Positions 1 to 11,800 of a stretch of DNA of 64,000 bases are shown in pieces. Positions within the stretch are counted from its first letter, which is position 1. The number at the start of each line of letters is the position of its first letter. The notes under the pieces were generated by a model. The model did no database searches. It saw nothing but the letters and a program-made list of their open reading frames with translations, and was not told where the DNA came from. This stretch comes from Miscanthus floridulus. Lineage: Eukaryota; Streptophyta; Magnoliopsida; Poales; Poaceae. The stretch is taken from assembly GCF_019320115.1 (NCBI RefSeq), contig NC_089589.1, positions 21,538,580-21,602,579 on the forward strand, given 5' to 3'. Position numbers and translations under genes: made by a program.

Positions 1-527
1 CGGGAGAGAGAGAGAGGGGTCACGCCGAAACAGTGCCAGCGGTGAGTGGGTGATGGCGGCGCCATTGGAGAGCTCACTGGAGCTTGTGGCTTTCGGTCTA
101 CGACGCTCAGTTCGATGAAAGAAAAGGCCCAGGAGATAGAGGGAGCGACGGTGGACTCACCGGACCCAAGCGGGGAGGAGAGGAAGAGCGGCGGCCTAGG
201 AAGGAAAAGAAATGGGCCGCGCGGGTGGACTTGCCAGCGGAAGGAAAACGGGCCAACAGGCCAAAAGGAAAGAAAGAAGAATCCCTTTTTTCTTAAACAT
301 ATTTCCAAAATAAATTCAAAATGCAAATTCAAATCGATTTAGAATACAACTTCAAACCAAGCAATACAAAATATTATGTAACAGCATGAATGCACACTCA
401 TGTATGTTAACCTATATTTGATTTTAATTTAATAAAAATATTATTTCCCTAAATTCAAATGCCCCCATAAATGCATAATTAAACATTTTCTCCTATGTTA
501 AAATGTTGAAAATTTTAGGGTGTTACA
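1..527 (-). repeat. 3' LTR of G1 (partial)
   Basis: Bases 1-527 match about 8298-8814 with scattered substitutions and small indels. One example is an insertion near 385-400 relative to the right copy. The segment ends in gggtgttaca, which on the minus strand gives the expected TGTAACACCC LTR start. The missing part of the LTR lies to the left of the window. Confidence 0.93.
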
Positions 528-545
528 ATTCTACCCTTCTTAAAA
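528..545 (-). promoter_or_regulatory. Polypurine tract of G1
   Basis: On the minus strand, immediately before the 3' LTR, the sequence reads TTTTAAGAAGGGTAGAAT. This is the purine-rich stretch expected to prime plus-strand DNA synthesis. G2 has a comparable tract at 35115-35130. Confidence 0.7.
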
Positions 546-575
546 TGAATCTCGTCCTCGAGATTCGGACGATAC

Positions 576-2045
576 TTACTCAAATAACCACAAGTATGTT
601 TTCCTCAAATCCTCTTCTCTTTACCAAGTAGCCTCATCTTCTGTATACCAATTCCACTGAACCTTACACATCTTTATAACTCGGCTCCTTGTAACTCTTT
701 CCGCCGTCTCCAAAATCCTTACCAGAAACTCCTCATAAGTGAGATCTTCCTTAACGGTAAGCTTTTCTAACGATATCTGCTCCTCAGGTACACACAAACA
801 CTTCTTTAGTTTAGACTCATGGAACACATCATGCACACCTGACAAACTCTCAGGCAATTCCAACGGATAAGCTACTTCTCCACGTCTCTCTAAAATCTTG
901 AAAGGTCCAATATACCTTGGTGCTAACTTCCCTTTCATGTTAAACCTTCTCACACTTCTCATAGGTGACACCTTCAAGTACACATAATCACCTACTTCGA
1001 AAACTAATTCTCTTCTCCTAGTGTCGGTATAACTCTTCTGTCGAGACTGAGCCACTCTCAAGTTATCTCTGATCATCCTTACTTGCTCTTCTGCGTCTCT
1101 TAAAACATCTAGTCCGAACACTTGAGTTTCTCCCGTTTGATTCCAAAACAACGGGGTTCTACACTTTCGTCCATACAAAGATTCGAAAGGTGCCATATTG
1201 AGACTTTTCTGATAACTGTTGTTGTACAAGAACTCTGCATAAGACAAACTCTTGTCCCAACTTGTACCATACTGCAACGCACAAGCTCTCAACATATCCT
1301 CTAATATTTGATTAATTCTCTCAGTTTGCCCATCTATCTGAGGATGATATGCTGTACTAAAATTCAGCTTGGTTCCCAACGAACTATGTACTTGCTGCCA
1401 GAAATGAGATGTAAATTGGGTACCTCGGTCAGACATAATTTTCTTGGGAACTCCATGTAGACACACTATTCTTTCCATATATAATTGGGCTAACCTCGGT
1501 CCATTATAAGTAATCTTGACTGGTAAGAAGTGAGCAACTTTAGTTAACCGATCCACTATTACCCAGATTGAATCATAACCTCTCTGAGTGCGTGGTAACC
1601 CAATGATGAAATCCATACCAACTTCTTCCCACTTCCACTCAGGTATCTTCATTGGTTGTAGCAATCCTACAGGTCTTTGATGTTTAGCTTTGACTCTCTG
1701 ACATGTGTCACACAAAGCAACATATTCAACATCTCTTTTAAGTCCATACCACCAATACTTCTCCTTCAAATCCAAATACATCTTGGTACTTCTAGGATGA
1801 ATAGAGTAAGCAGACTCATGTGCCTCACAAAGAATTGCCTCTCGTATAGCCTTATCCTTAGGCACACATAGTCTTTTCCCAAACCACAGAGTTCCATTGT
1901 CATCCATACGGAATCCTGGTGCCTTACCAATCACTATGTTTTCCGCTATATCTTTCAACTTCGCATCCTGTAACTGTCCCTTACGTATTTCTTGCTCCAA
2001 TTTAGGCTCCAACACCAGCTCCACTACATTAGTGACAAAGCCCAA
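576..2045 (-). pseudogene. Integrase with chromodomain-like tail (G1)
   Basis: Retroviral-type integrase that would insert the DNA copy into the genome. The open part is 621-2045 (474 residues). It starts near an H-H-C-C zinc-binding module (HESAYSIHP... ending CDTC), then the core with the three acidic residues in MDFIIGLP, MSDRGTQF and DGQTERIN all present. A GPF-type module (RYIGPFKILERRGEVAY) and a chromodomain-like tail (RVTRSRVIKMCKVQWNWY) follow. The frame meets a TAA at 621-623 just after EATW; the same frame then runs on to another stop at 576-578. In G2 the matching codon is GAA (Glu), so a G-to-T nonsense change trimmed the tail. The upstream part of pol lies in separate blocks. 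Confidence 0.9.
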
Positions 2046-2051
2046 ATTTAG

Positions 2052-3275
2052 TCACTCGAATTCAGCACACAACTCACTTGACATCAATGTCACTTGCACC
2101 TCATTGGCATAACTCTTCCTGCTAAGAGCATCGGAAACAACATTCGCCTTTCCAGGATGATAGTGTACCTCTAGATCATAATCTTTGATCAACTCTAACC
2201 ATCGACGCTGTCTCATATTCAGATCCGTCTGAGTGAAAATGTACTTCAGACTCTTGTGATCAGTATAGATGTCACTCTTATGCCTGATAAGATAGTGCCT
2301 CCATATCTTCAAAGCATGAACCACTGCTGCTAACTCCAAGTCATGAGTAGGATAATTTAACTCATGCTTTCTCAACTGTCAGGAAGCATAAGCCACTACT
2401 CTGCCTTCTTGCATAAGAACACATCCAAGACCTTGACGAGATGCATCACAATAGATAGAAAAACTCTTGTTCAAATCAGGCAAAATCAACACTAGGGCTG
2501 TAGTCAACCTCTTCTTCAACTCTTCAAAATTAGCCTAGCACTTCTCGGACCACACAAACTTAGCATTTTTCTCCAACAAAGCTGTAATAGGCTTGAAAAG
2601 TTTAGAGAAACCTTCTATGAACCTTATATAGTATCTAGCTAATTCCATGAAACTTCGAATCTCTCCGACATCTGTCAGTGGTTTCCAATTCAATACATCT
2701 TTCACCTTGCTTGGATCTACTGCTTTTCCACCATTAGAAACAACATGGCCTAGGAAAGAAACTTCCTTCAAACAAAATTCACACTTGCTTCGCTTAGCAT
2801 ACAACTTGTGTTCTCTGAGCTTCTGCAAGACCAACCTCAGATGTTCAGCATGCTCTTCTTCTGTTTTGGAGAATACCAATATATCATCGATGAATACCAC
2901 CACAAACTTATCCAAAAACTCCATGAACACCTTATTCATCAAGTACATAAAGTAGGTAGGTGCATTGGTCAAACCAAATGACATAACAATGTACTCATAC
3001 AAACCATACCTCGTAGTAAAAGCTGTCTTGGGTATGTTAGTTGCACGAATCTTCAGCTGATGGTAACCAGAACGAAGATCAATCTTAGAGAAAACACAAG
3101 CACCTCTCAACTAATCAAACAAATCATCAATTCTAGGCAACGGATACTTGTTCTTGATAGTAATCTCATTGAGTGACCCATAGTCAACACACATCCTCTG
3201 AGTACCATCTTTCTTGTCAACAAATATAACTGGTGCTCCCCAAGGTGATGAACTAGGACGAATAAAACCTTTCTC
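2052..3275 (-). pseudogene. Reverse transcriptase and RNase H (G1), interrupted
   Basis: Copies the element RNA into DNA and removes the RNA strand. The RT block at 2535-3110 has the palm signature [13 protein letters not shown] (catalytic Asp pair present), [12 protein letters not shown] and SFGLTNAP. Its N-terminal part continues toward 3275 beyond a stop near 3111. The RNase H/connection part includes a CDAS motif near 2440 and [20 protein letters not shown] with [11 protein letters not shown] (ORF 2052-2375). In-frame stops lie near 2381, 2535 and 3111, so the protein is broken although its catalytic signatures remain readable. Confidence 0.9.
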
Positions 3276-3950
3276 CTATAACTCCTTTATTTGTTTCTTA
3301 AGTTCTTCTAATTCCTTAACCCCCATTCTATATGGACGCTTAGCTATAGGTGTAGTTCCAGGCAATAATTCAATAATAAACTCAATGTCATAGTCAGGTG
3401 GCATACCTGGCAAATCATCGGGGAACACATCTAGAAATTCATCAACCACTGGGTCCTCCTTGTTGTTGCTATCATCAAGCTGGTTCACTGTGGCTGTCGG
3501 CTGTGCTTGTACTACCACATCAACACTAATTCTTTCCCCATTCGGTGCAGTCCCAACAACTACCTTCTCCTTACACTGAATCATTGCTTGCTGTTGCTTC
3601 ATCCAGTCCATACCTAGAATCACATCAATACCAGATGCTCTCAACACAATGGGGCTCACTTTGAACTCTACCCCCCTTAAGGATAGACTAGTCAGAAGAC
3701 AATGGTATGAAGCTTGCATACTTCCACCCGATGAGTTTACTAATATGGGATTTTGCATGGCACATAATGGTATGCTATGATTTCTAACAAATGCTTGTGA
3801 TATGAGTGAATGCGAAGCTCTAGAATCGAAAAGAACAGTGGCAGGGGTTGAGTTGACATTGAACGTACCGAGCATGACTTTTGGTTCCACTAGCGCCATC
3901 TCGGTAGACACATGGTTCACCTTTCCTGTGTTGCGTGCTGGCTTCTATAG
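3276..3950 (-). pseudogene. Aspartic protease region (G1), active-site motif altered
   Basis: Retropepsin-type protease that would cut the polyprotein. The ORF 3276-3920 holds ATVLFDSRASHSLI followed by GIDVILGMDWM, the usual two landmarks of plant gypsy proteases. The active-site motif in this family is D-S/T-G; here it reads D-S-R, a Gly-to-Arg change that should disable the enzyme (inference). G2 keeps DSGA at the same place. The segment after it (DDLPGMPPDYDIEF) leads into RT. Confidence 0.85.
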
Positions 3951-4992
3951 TGTTCCCTTTTGATTACTCTGCTGACCCTAGGGTGTTTGCTGATTCTGCT
4001 TCCTAGGGCAATGGTTAGCATAATGCCCAACTTCTCCACAATGATAGCATATGTTGGGGGTACTAGGTGCACTGGTCTTCATGGGAGTGCTATTGGGTGT
4101 TCTCTATCGTGGTGTCTACTGACCACTCTACGGCTGGGGACGTTGATTGCCAGCCTGCTGCTGGTTCGGGTTGCGCTAATGGTACTGACCACGATTCCAC
4201 TAACTGGGTGGTCCCTGAAACCTCTGCTAGAAGCCTTGCTGAGGATTGGTGCGTGGACGAGTATTACTCCCAGAGGCCTATCCCTAAAGCCTCCTGTTCT
4301 TGGCCTCCATCTCCTTGCGCTTGTTGTCAATAACAATAGCGCGATTCACCAGCGTATGAAAATTAGGGTATGTATTGGACATAAGCTGGAGCTATAGACC
4401 ATCATATAGACTCTTGAGAAAGCGGCGTTGCTTGTCAGCATCATCAGCCACTTCATTTGGAGCATAACGTGATAACTGAGCAAACTTGTCACGGTACTCA
4501 GCGACGGACATAGATCCCTGCTTAAGAGCTCTGAACTCCTCCTGCTTGAGCTCTATCAATCCCTCTGGTATGTGATAGAATCTGAAATTCTCCCTAAACT
4601 CCTGCCAGGTGATAGGAGGAGCATTGGCGGGACGTCCATACTCGAATGACTCCCACTAGTCTTGAGCTTCTCCCTGGAGCTGTCTTGAAGCGTACAACAC
4701 TTTCTGTTGATCATTACATTGTGCTATGTTGAGCTGCTTCTCCACTGCACGGAGCCAATCATCTGCTTCCAGTGGATCAGTGGCATGAGAGAACACCGGG
4801 GGACGACCCTTGAAGAATTCACCACGCTTATCACGCGGTGCTCCACCAACCTATTGGCTCTGCTGATTCTGCACCAACACTTTCATGATCTGTGTTTGTA
4901 CTGCCAAGAGTTGCTCAATAGATGGTGGCAGTGGGGGTGGTGGATGTGGGGTAACACCTCCACGACCTCGGCCTCTTCCTCTTCCAGACATC
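3951..4992 (-). pseudogene. Gag capsid/nucleocapsid relic (G1)
   Basis: The likely start is the ATG at about 4988-4990 on the minus strand, giving MSGRGRGRGRGG. A capsid-like region follows ([16 protein letters not shown], then a YHIPEG motif), with a C-Y-H-C...H...C zinc knuckle near 4005-4050. Gag forms the particle that packages the RNA. Several in-frame stops are present, including one near 4855, one near 4660 and one near 4395, and the region around 4080-4340 is out of frame. The relic aligns in order with the first 350 residues of the intact G2 protein. Confidence 0.82.
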
Positions 4993-5699
4993 TGCTATCA
5001 AATATTCAAAATTTAGAAATTTCCAAGTTAGAATACATTCTGAAAATTTTCTGGACGAGTCTCAACATCAGCAGCTCTGTAAAACATTTATATCTCGAGT
5101 TCCAGAAATCCAAATTAGGTGTACTTTATAAGGTTGAAAATCTTAAGAAATTATCTACAACTTTTATTCAGACCACATTCCCAGATTCTGTCGTTAGGTT
5201 ACTCAAAAACAGGATACAACTGAACCTGTTTCCAGATTCCAGACTGCGCAAAAACTTTATCTTGAAACAGAGATATCTCACAAACCAGATCAGATATGGT
5301 GGTGATTCCAGAGGCATTGAAAATATACTTAAGTCTAGTTATTCCCATAAAAATTTCATAATTTTTGGTCAAGTAGATTTTAATTGGCATTGAGATAAGG
5401 CAGACTGCTCCAAAAAATAGATTCCGAGAGAACAAGATGTAACAAACCCAACTATTTATTTATTGACCCAATCTTTAATATTCTTAACCATGGAACTTGC
5501 GGACATGCCCACAAAGTTCCAACACTTATTACAAAGATCCAACTCACACATAAACATAATAACAAATCAACTAAACATACCAATGTTCACACCGCACTAA
5601 TAGACTCGACTAGACTCAGCTTAACTCGTTCTACTATCGTTTTATTACATAAAAGGGACTCCAACATCTATGGGCGGGACTTATGGGGAAGCTCCTCGT

Positions 5700-6478
5700 A
5701 CATCTTTGGCAAGTTGAGGCACACCCTTTGTTCATCTATCACCTGTCGGTGTCTCTTGATTGTTTTCTACTATGCCTTCAATTAATCCTCTAGTCGGTGA
5801 ATCTTTGCTACAGACTCATAGCCAAAGTGTACCATCACTTGTGTTGTTGGATCCGTGCCCTATAGGTCCATCATTGCCCATCCCAATTCCAGGTGTTGGT
5901 GAGGGAGGAATCAATATTAGTCATTCTTCATATCCTCAAATCGGCGACCACGGAGGCCTATGCAAGCTTCAGTGGCTGCATCTTCTATGCCATCCTCCAT
6001 GGTAGCACGGTGAGCATGGTGTGCATAGTTTGAATCCAGCTGATGTGCGCCTTTCTGTTTGTCCTTGATGGCGATGCACACCCTGGTCTTCTAGTAGGTA
6101 TCTTCAAGAGGGTGTGTATGTTCTTCGTAGACGTACTCCACAGCTGCATCCCAGTCGACGTAGTAGGTCTGAAGCATGCTCATGAGTCGGTGATTTGAAA
6201 CGGAGGATCCACATCTCGGCATATACCACACCTTTGTCATCCACCCTAGGGGTAGGATCAGCTCATCCTCTTCAACGACGTCTTCCTCATCATCATCGGA
6301 CAAGTGGACGACCTCGACTTCTTGGGGTTCCTCCTGGACTGGCTCAGGCGTGGGTATAGGTGTTGGCGAATCAAATTCTTGTTCCTAGGGTTCCTCCTCC
6401 TTAGGTTCCATGGACAAACCATGAGGCGGGTAGTACCCTCCAGATTCTGATGCGGACAGTCTTGCTGGCACGAGGCAT
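5700..6478 (-). pseudogene. Pre-gag leader ORF relic (G1)
   Basis: Between the primer binding site and gag there is a decayed coding stretch. An ATG at 6476-6478 gives MPRASKTVR, matching the MARAKMTPR start of the intact pre-gag ORF in G2. Further on, in another frame, is an acidic run (EVVHLSDDDEEDVVEEDE near 6290-6330) and then a Trp/Tyr-rich part (DWDAAVEYVYEEHTH, 6110-6150). Stops and frame changes are frequent. The function is unknown. The homology with G2 rests on the shared N-terminus, position and acidic character, so it is an inference. Confidence 0.5.
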
Positions 6479-6656
6479 CTACAGAATTAGATTTAGTTAG
6501 ATTAGATTAGAAGCAACAATTTTCATAATAGAATAAGGCAAAAGAAGCATAAAACTTTAGCAAATAACAAGGGTGAGATAGAAAGCATGAAATGAGTGAA
6601 GCAAAAGAAGTTAAAACGACCATTGCTAACTAGGCTTTCGTCCTACAGTCAACACA

Positions 6657-6668
6657 GCTCTGATACCA
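6657..6668 (-). promoter_or_regulatory. tRNA-Met-type primer binding site (G1)
   Basis: The minus strand reads TGGTATCAGAGC, complementary to the 3' end of plant initiator tRNA-Met. It lies 3 bases inside the 5' LTR boundary at 6672. This is the usual primer site for plant LTR retrotransposons and fixes the orientation of G1. Confidence 0.9.
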
Positions 6669-6966
6669 ATCTGTCACCCAATTTTAAGGATAAAATGGAG
6701 TGCAACATCTTATGTGCGCCCAGAGATCAGTCCCACACATAAGGTGACAAATTATGAATAGTATCATCACAAATGTTTATTACATCACGAATAAGTATCA
6801 CATAAATGTAGTGGAAATAGTAAAAGATCTCTCGTGAAAGCTCCATTTCATAGGGACGTAGACTAGTTGACCACAAGTCTAGTAGTCCTCAGGAAAATCA
6901 TCATACCCAAAGCCATATGTTACCCATCAGGGATTTTTATCCAAATAATGAAAATAAACAAGCATA

Positions 6967-6981
6967 AGTACATGTCGTACT
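6967..6981 (-). promoter_or_regulatory. LTR palindrome AGTAC-n5-GTACT (G1)
   Basis: AGTAC ATGTC GTACT can fold as a short hairpin. It lies about 295 bases inside the U5-side end of the LTR. Related palindromes sit at comparable places in G2 and G3. Its function is unknown. Confidence 0.6.
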
Positions 6982-7570
6982 CAACAAGTGTAACACAGGG
7001 TTCATGAGGCTCAAAAGGCTTGACTCAGGCTTAACAGCATTCAGCTTTTAGTTGTCACAATTTTAGCTTAAGAGTAGGAACAAGTTGTTTCAATTCCTAA
7101 TGCAAAACACATGATCAAATGTAAATATGAATAATGAATAGCATAAACAGATAATTCTTAGTGTTCATCTATTCTATAAGGGTTCTAAGGTCGCTCGTGA
7201 CCGTGACCATGGCTGATATACCAGTTTTACACTCTGTAGATGTTGTACACTTTCACTGTGAGTCATGATACCCATATGCCCGGGTTAATTACTCCCAAAA
7301 CACTTCTAAGGTGAGCAGACAGGGGTCACTATGAAGCCTTTCAAAGGTTCGTCTAACAAGTTAGGGCCATTAGATTCACTCAGCAAACAGTTATAGGAAC
7401 CCCCTGTCAAATGGCACAATTCCCTCATGGCTATACACATAAGAGTAGAGGCTGTCCTATACCCGATTCGTCAAGCCATTCTTATGCCAATAAAGGTAAC
7501 CTCTAACAAGCTAGAAAAGGTCCTCATACTGAGCTAAAGCTAGAGCCATGTAGCCCTCACAGCTGTACTG

Positions 7571-7638
7571 TAAGTCCCGGATGATCACTTATAGATAAGT
7601 CCCGGATGATCACTTATAAATAAGTCCTGAATGATCCC
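7571..7638. repeat. 25-bp tandem repeat, about 2.7 copies
   Basis: The unit taagtcccggatgatcactt plus five more bases repeats at 7571, 7596 and 7621; the last copy is diverged and partial. It lies inside the G1 LTR. Confidence 0.8.
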
Positions 7639-8819
7639 ATGCTATACTTGCCTTTAGCAAAGTACTCCTACTGGTCCTGCTCATCAAAGTCGTACCCTTG
7701 ATCTCCCACGAATTGCTCACCGTCTATATTCGATAATCACAGCAACATACAAGCATCCAGGAGCAATCATGCAAAGCAAATAGGGCTATAGATTAGAACA
7801 GCACACCAATAGCATAAAATCAAGATGAAAAGTTTGGAAAACAAATATACGTCTTGCTACGAACACACAGACGCGAAAGATCATGAAAATCGGAGCTAAA
7901 ACGGAAAAGTTATGAATTAAACAAGATTTCCTATAGTGAAATAATTGATTAAATCTACTCTCGAATTTTAAAAGTTGAAAACCTACTTAACAGTAGTATA
8001 AACATGTAGATTACTTAATTATGAACCTAACACAACTTGAACGGATCAAATCGGAGTTAAAACAGAGATTTTATGGCTAAAACAAGTTGAGTGGCAAAAC
8101 TGTAAATACCTGAAAACGTATTTTCAATCTAAACGAACCAAAATACGCTTTCAAAAATAGAAAACAGAATCTAAAAACGTGCTTTGGACTGCAGGTTAAA
8201 TCTGAAATAATTATAAGGGGCTTTTTGAAAAAACGACGGCAAAAGGGTATCTTGGATTAAGGATCGTCGGATTAGATCAGGACGGCTGGGATTCAACCGG
8301 GCAGGAGAGAGAGAGAGGGGTCACGCGAGAACAGTGCCGGCGGCGAGTGGGTGACGGCGGCGCCATTGGAGAGCTCACTGGAGCTTGTGGCTTCCGGTCT
8401 ACGGCGCTCGGTTCGACGAAAGAAAAGGCCCAGGAGATAGAGGGAGAGACGATGGACTCACCGGACCCAAGCGGGGAGGAGAGGAAGAGCGGCGGCCTGG
8501 GAAGGAAAAGAAATGGGCCGCACGGGTGGACTGGCCAGCGGAAGGAAAACGGGCCAACAGGCCAAATGGAAAGAAAGAAGAATCCCTTTTTTCTTAAACA
8601 TATTTCCAAAGCAAATTCAAAATGCAAATTCAAATCGATTTAGAATCCGACTTCAAACCAAGCAATACAAAATATTATGCAACATCATGTATGTTAACCT
8701 ATATTTGATTTTAATTTAATAAAATTATTATTTCCCTAAATTCAAATGCCCCCATAAATGCATAATTAAACATTTTCTCCTATGTTAAAATGTTGAAATT
8801 TTTTGGGTGTTACAATGCA

Positions 8820-10400
8820 ACCGCCCTCTGACGTTGCTGCCATCATTCTGTCACTTGACCACCATGGGTTGCATGCTGTGGTGCGACCTCCCCCAGGTGA
8901 GCCTTCTCGAGGCTTCCTTGGATGGCAAGGAGCCCCTACCTGGAGGGGATGATGAGTGGGCCCTAGAGCCCTTCGCACCTAGAGTTGGTGAATTCCCTTG
9001 TCCTATTGTGTCACGCCGGTTGCGTGACCCTACCAAGAGAGAGGCAGATAGGACCTCATGCCCGTTGAATGGGCAAACGACGTGACATCTCCATACATGT
9101 CAGGCTTTGGGTGCCTAGGCCGGTTCCTGACCTATGGCTCAGAGCATTGGGTTTCGCCCGGGTGCTAGCCCAAGAATGCATTTGGTGGAAGTCAGGCTCA
9201 AGCTGCTATCGCTCAGTAGCCCTAGGGTTGCGCCGAGGCCTCGTGCCATGAGCAGTGGCCGCAGGTGTGCTCATGCTTGCTCTAACTCCTTCTAGAGGGT
9301 ACGCATGAGCATAAATGATGAGTATAGCCCCTGAACCCTCGAATAATCCATGGGATCAGTTGGGGGGGGGGTCCATCAGTCAGCATCACCTTTGCCGGGG
9401 ACTTATCATACCCCTATGTTAGACTCACGTCAGGAGCCCCCAAGGCCTTCGTGGCCTTTTGGGTCGAGTCCATGATGGTGATGAGGGGTTGAGCCTAATC
9501 TTTGATGACTAGGTCGATCGGGTCTTGGGTCGGATGCCCTTCTGAGGTCACCCGAGCCTTTAGGTGTGCACGTGGCTTCTTAGCGGAGTGATGTTGGGAT
9601 TCAACGTTGTGCGAGGAGACCTGAGCGAGGGTTTGCTGACCTGTCGGGGAGTCGCTAGCTCTAGGCTTGCGTGGGGCACCCTACTTACCTTGGCCTACTA
9701 TGGTCGAGCGACGGGGCATCGAGGCCCTGGCTCGGTGCCAATCCATCACTCGGTGTCCCATGCCCATATGAGAGCTTGGTGATAGGCCTCCTTGGATCGG
9801 GTTGCACTATGCAATGGCCGGGGGCATTTTGTATGCCCTGGGCTTAGGTGGCCCTTGGTGGGCCCATCGCTCAGTGCCTCTACTCCTATCTTTATTATGC
9901 TCAGGAGAGTCCATGGGTCGTTCATCGATCGCCCCCTAAGGATGTTGTGGGGCCTGTTTGTCAGCAGGTGGGGCGGTTTCTCTACACGCCCTTTTCGCTG
10001 ATGCTCAATGTAGTTTTTTGATATTCCTTGGTCATCATGTCGACAAGTGGTTTAATGCGTGCGTCTCGTGCTCCTTGAGGGGTGAACCATCGTGCCACGC
10101 GATGACGATCCGAGGGTCGAGGTGTTGTGGTGTTTTGAATGCACCTCGGGGCCATAGGCCCTGTGTGGAGGCTTCAAGGGGAGGCGCGACCCCTCAAATA
10201 CCGCACCGGGGCATGCGTGAAGTTGGCTCGGTCCCATCGTGTAGTGGCATGAGTTGCGGAGCAGTACATGACTGGTCAAGAGTGTCCCGTTGTGTCACGC
10301 CTTTATGGCATGTGGTTCCCCCATGCAATTAGCTGGCTCGAGATTCGCAGCATAATGGTGGGGGACCATCCCATGGGCTTCAGCGCCTTTTCATATTTTT
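8820..10400. other. GC-rich stretch, no supported gene
   Basis: GC-rich DNA following G1. Short ORFs occur in several frames (for example 8807-9085 and 9958-10332) but none has a recognisable domain or continues far. The style (phrases such as ggccttcgtggccttttggg) resembles non-coding parts of large retroelements, but I cannot assign it. Confidence 0.4.
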
Positions 10401-11604
10401 CTTTCAAAGTTAAGATTGTATTGTATTTCCACCAAACAAAAAAAGGCTTTAATCAACTTTGACCACTATTTCCTATTAGAATGTATTTATAAATTACAAT
10501 AAATTATATGATTATGAAACTACTTCTTAAGATGAATCTACATAATGATATGCTTTTACATGCCCACACTGAGTACTTCCAGAGTTATTGACATCAAAGT
10601 TCTAAATATTGGACCAACCTTGTCAAATTTTTTAATTTTTATGATTAGATGAAAAGACAAAGGACGGTGTAAAATCCTCATACAGAAAAAGAAGAATATA
10701 AGGAGGACAAGGTTCTTGAAATATTTATATTTAAAATCTCTCAAAGATGCATATGGACCAAGAGTAGATATAATCTACAACCTTGAAGGTTCCATATGGA
10801 TCCTTGTTCTATCCCGAACTGGTGTGGAAAAAGAGATGTTTAGCTAACATTGCAGGTTCCATATGGATTCATGTTCTAACCTGAGTTGATGTGGATTCTC
10901 TGTCCATGGTCATGATGTACACAACAACATTAGAAAGATGTCTTCTTTCATGAGAGTCTCCATCATCTCCATTCATGGCCCTTCCAGATTTGTTTCCCAT
11001 TTGTGCTTTTGATAAGTCAATGTGCCACCAAGGAAGGCAAGGGGTGATCATGGGAAGCAAAGACCTGATGAGAACAAGTGGTCTAGGCTAGTCAAAATAT
11101 CTGTCTTCTTGTTTGTTTTCCTCCTTTTCTATTAGTTTCTAGCTCATTAATTACGTGAAAAAAAGGAAAACTAAATATAATTATAAATAATGAGAATCCG
11201 ATAAAATGGTTTTGATCCCAAGATAGAGAGGATTCGAAAAAAGTTGTGAAATTATTTTATCCTATCTGAGTGCCTAGATAGTCCCTTGTTGTTTTGGTGT
11301 AATAGCGAATCATGCCGTTTCATGCCATGAGAAAAAATATATGGATTGAAGCTGTGATTGTTGAGTTCATCCTTGACACCTAACATTTCAAACTTCTATA
11401 TGGACATTGTGGAATGAGTTAACATTTAGCCTTTTTTTACAACAAATAATTATAGCATGAGCTGGATGGAGTCAATGTGATGATTACTATATTGGTTGGT
11501 TGGTGTATAGTCATATTTCTATTAGTAACTATAGGAAAATGTCATTTATAGAAACACAGATGCAGTTTCCAAAACAACAAAGATATTCTCAGATCATGAG
11601 CTAC
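10400..11604. other. AT-rich stretch, no supported gene
   Basis: AT-rich, with stops in all frames. The only structure seen is a diverged local duplication of about 40 bases beginning ggttccatatgga at about 10788 and 10854. Confidence 0.5.
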
Positions 11605-11674
11605 AAGCCAACCCATGTTGGACAGCTCAAAGATAAAAATCGATAGATTGAATGTTCTTAAGGCAAATAAGGAA
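11605..11674. repeat. 70-bp direct repeat, left copy
   Basis: Matches 15093-15162 (aagccaacccatgttggaca against aagccaagccatgttggaca, continuing to aataaggaa). The right copy starts exactly where a CACTA terminus ends. Confidence 0.8.
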
Positions 11675-11800
11675 TGGGATGCTTCGCGGGGACACGTTTT
11701 CCTGCTATGATAATGAGAAAGTTCAAGGCTATGTGTATTTAACGAGCCGGACAGCAGTGTTGGTGGCCGGCGACTCCTCGAGTAGTAACGGCAATGAGCA

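Larger units (their letters stand above)
1..8814 (-). mobile_element. Ty3/gypsy chromovirus G1, decayed, left end cut by window
   Basis: Minus-strand LTR retrotransposon. Reading the minus strand: right LTR (6672-8814), primer binding site (6657-6668), a pre-gag leader relic, gag with a CCHC knuckle, protease, reverse transcriptase, RNase H, integrase, polypurine tract and the start of the second LTR (1-527). The order protease-RT-RNaseH-integrase and a C-terminal segment resembling a chromodomain place it with Tekay/Del-type chromoviruses; that clade call is inference from motifs. All coding domains carry stops, so it cannot act on its own. The target duplication cannot be tested because the left end lies outside the window; the 5 bases after the right LTR are atgca. 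Confidence 0.93.
6672..8814 (-). repeat. 5' LTR of G1 (about 2.1 kb)
   Basis: Runs from tgtcaccc (6672) to gggtgttaca (8814), so the minus strand starts TGTAACACCC and ends in CA. Bases 8298-8814 duplicate the first 527 bases of the window. The LTR contains a 25-bp tandem repeat (7571-7638) and the AGTAC...GTACT palindrome (6967-6981). There is no convincing coding capacity; the ORFs near 8277-8720 lie in LTR sequence. Confidence 0.92.

Noticed and set aside
46..342. ORFs of 70-98 aa at 46-342 and again at 8347-8643
   Set aside because: They are the same stretch in the two LTRs of G1. The similarity comes from LTR duplication, and no domain is present.
9564..10462. Series of plus-strand ORFs in GC-rich DNA
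   Set aside because: GC-rich sequence has few stops; none shows a domain or consistent frame.
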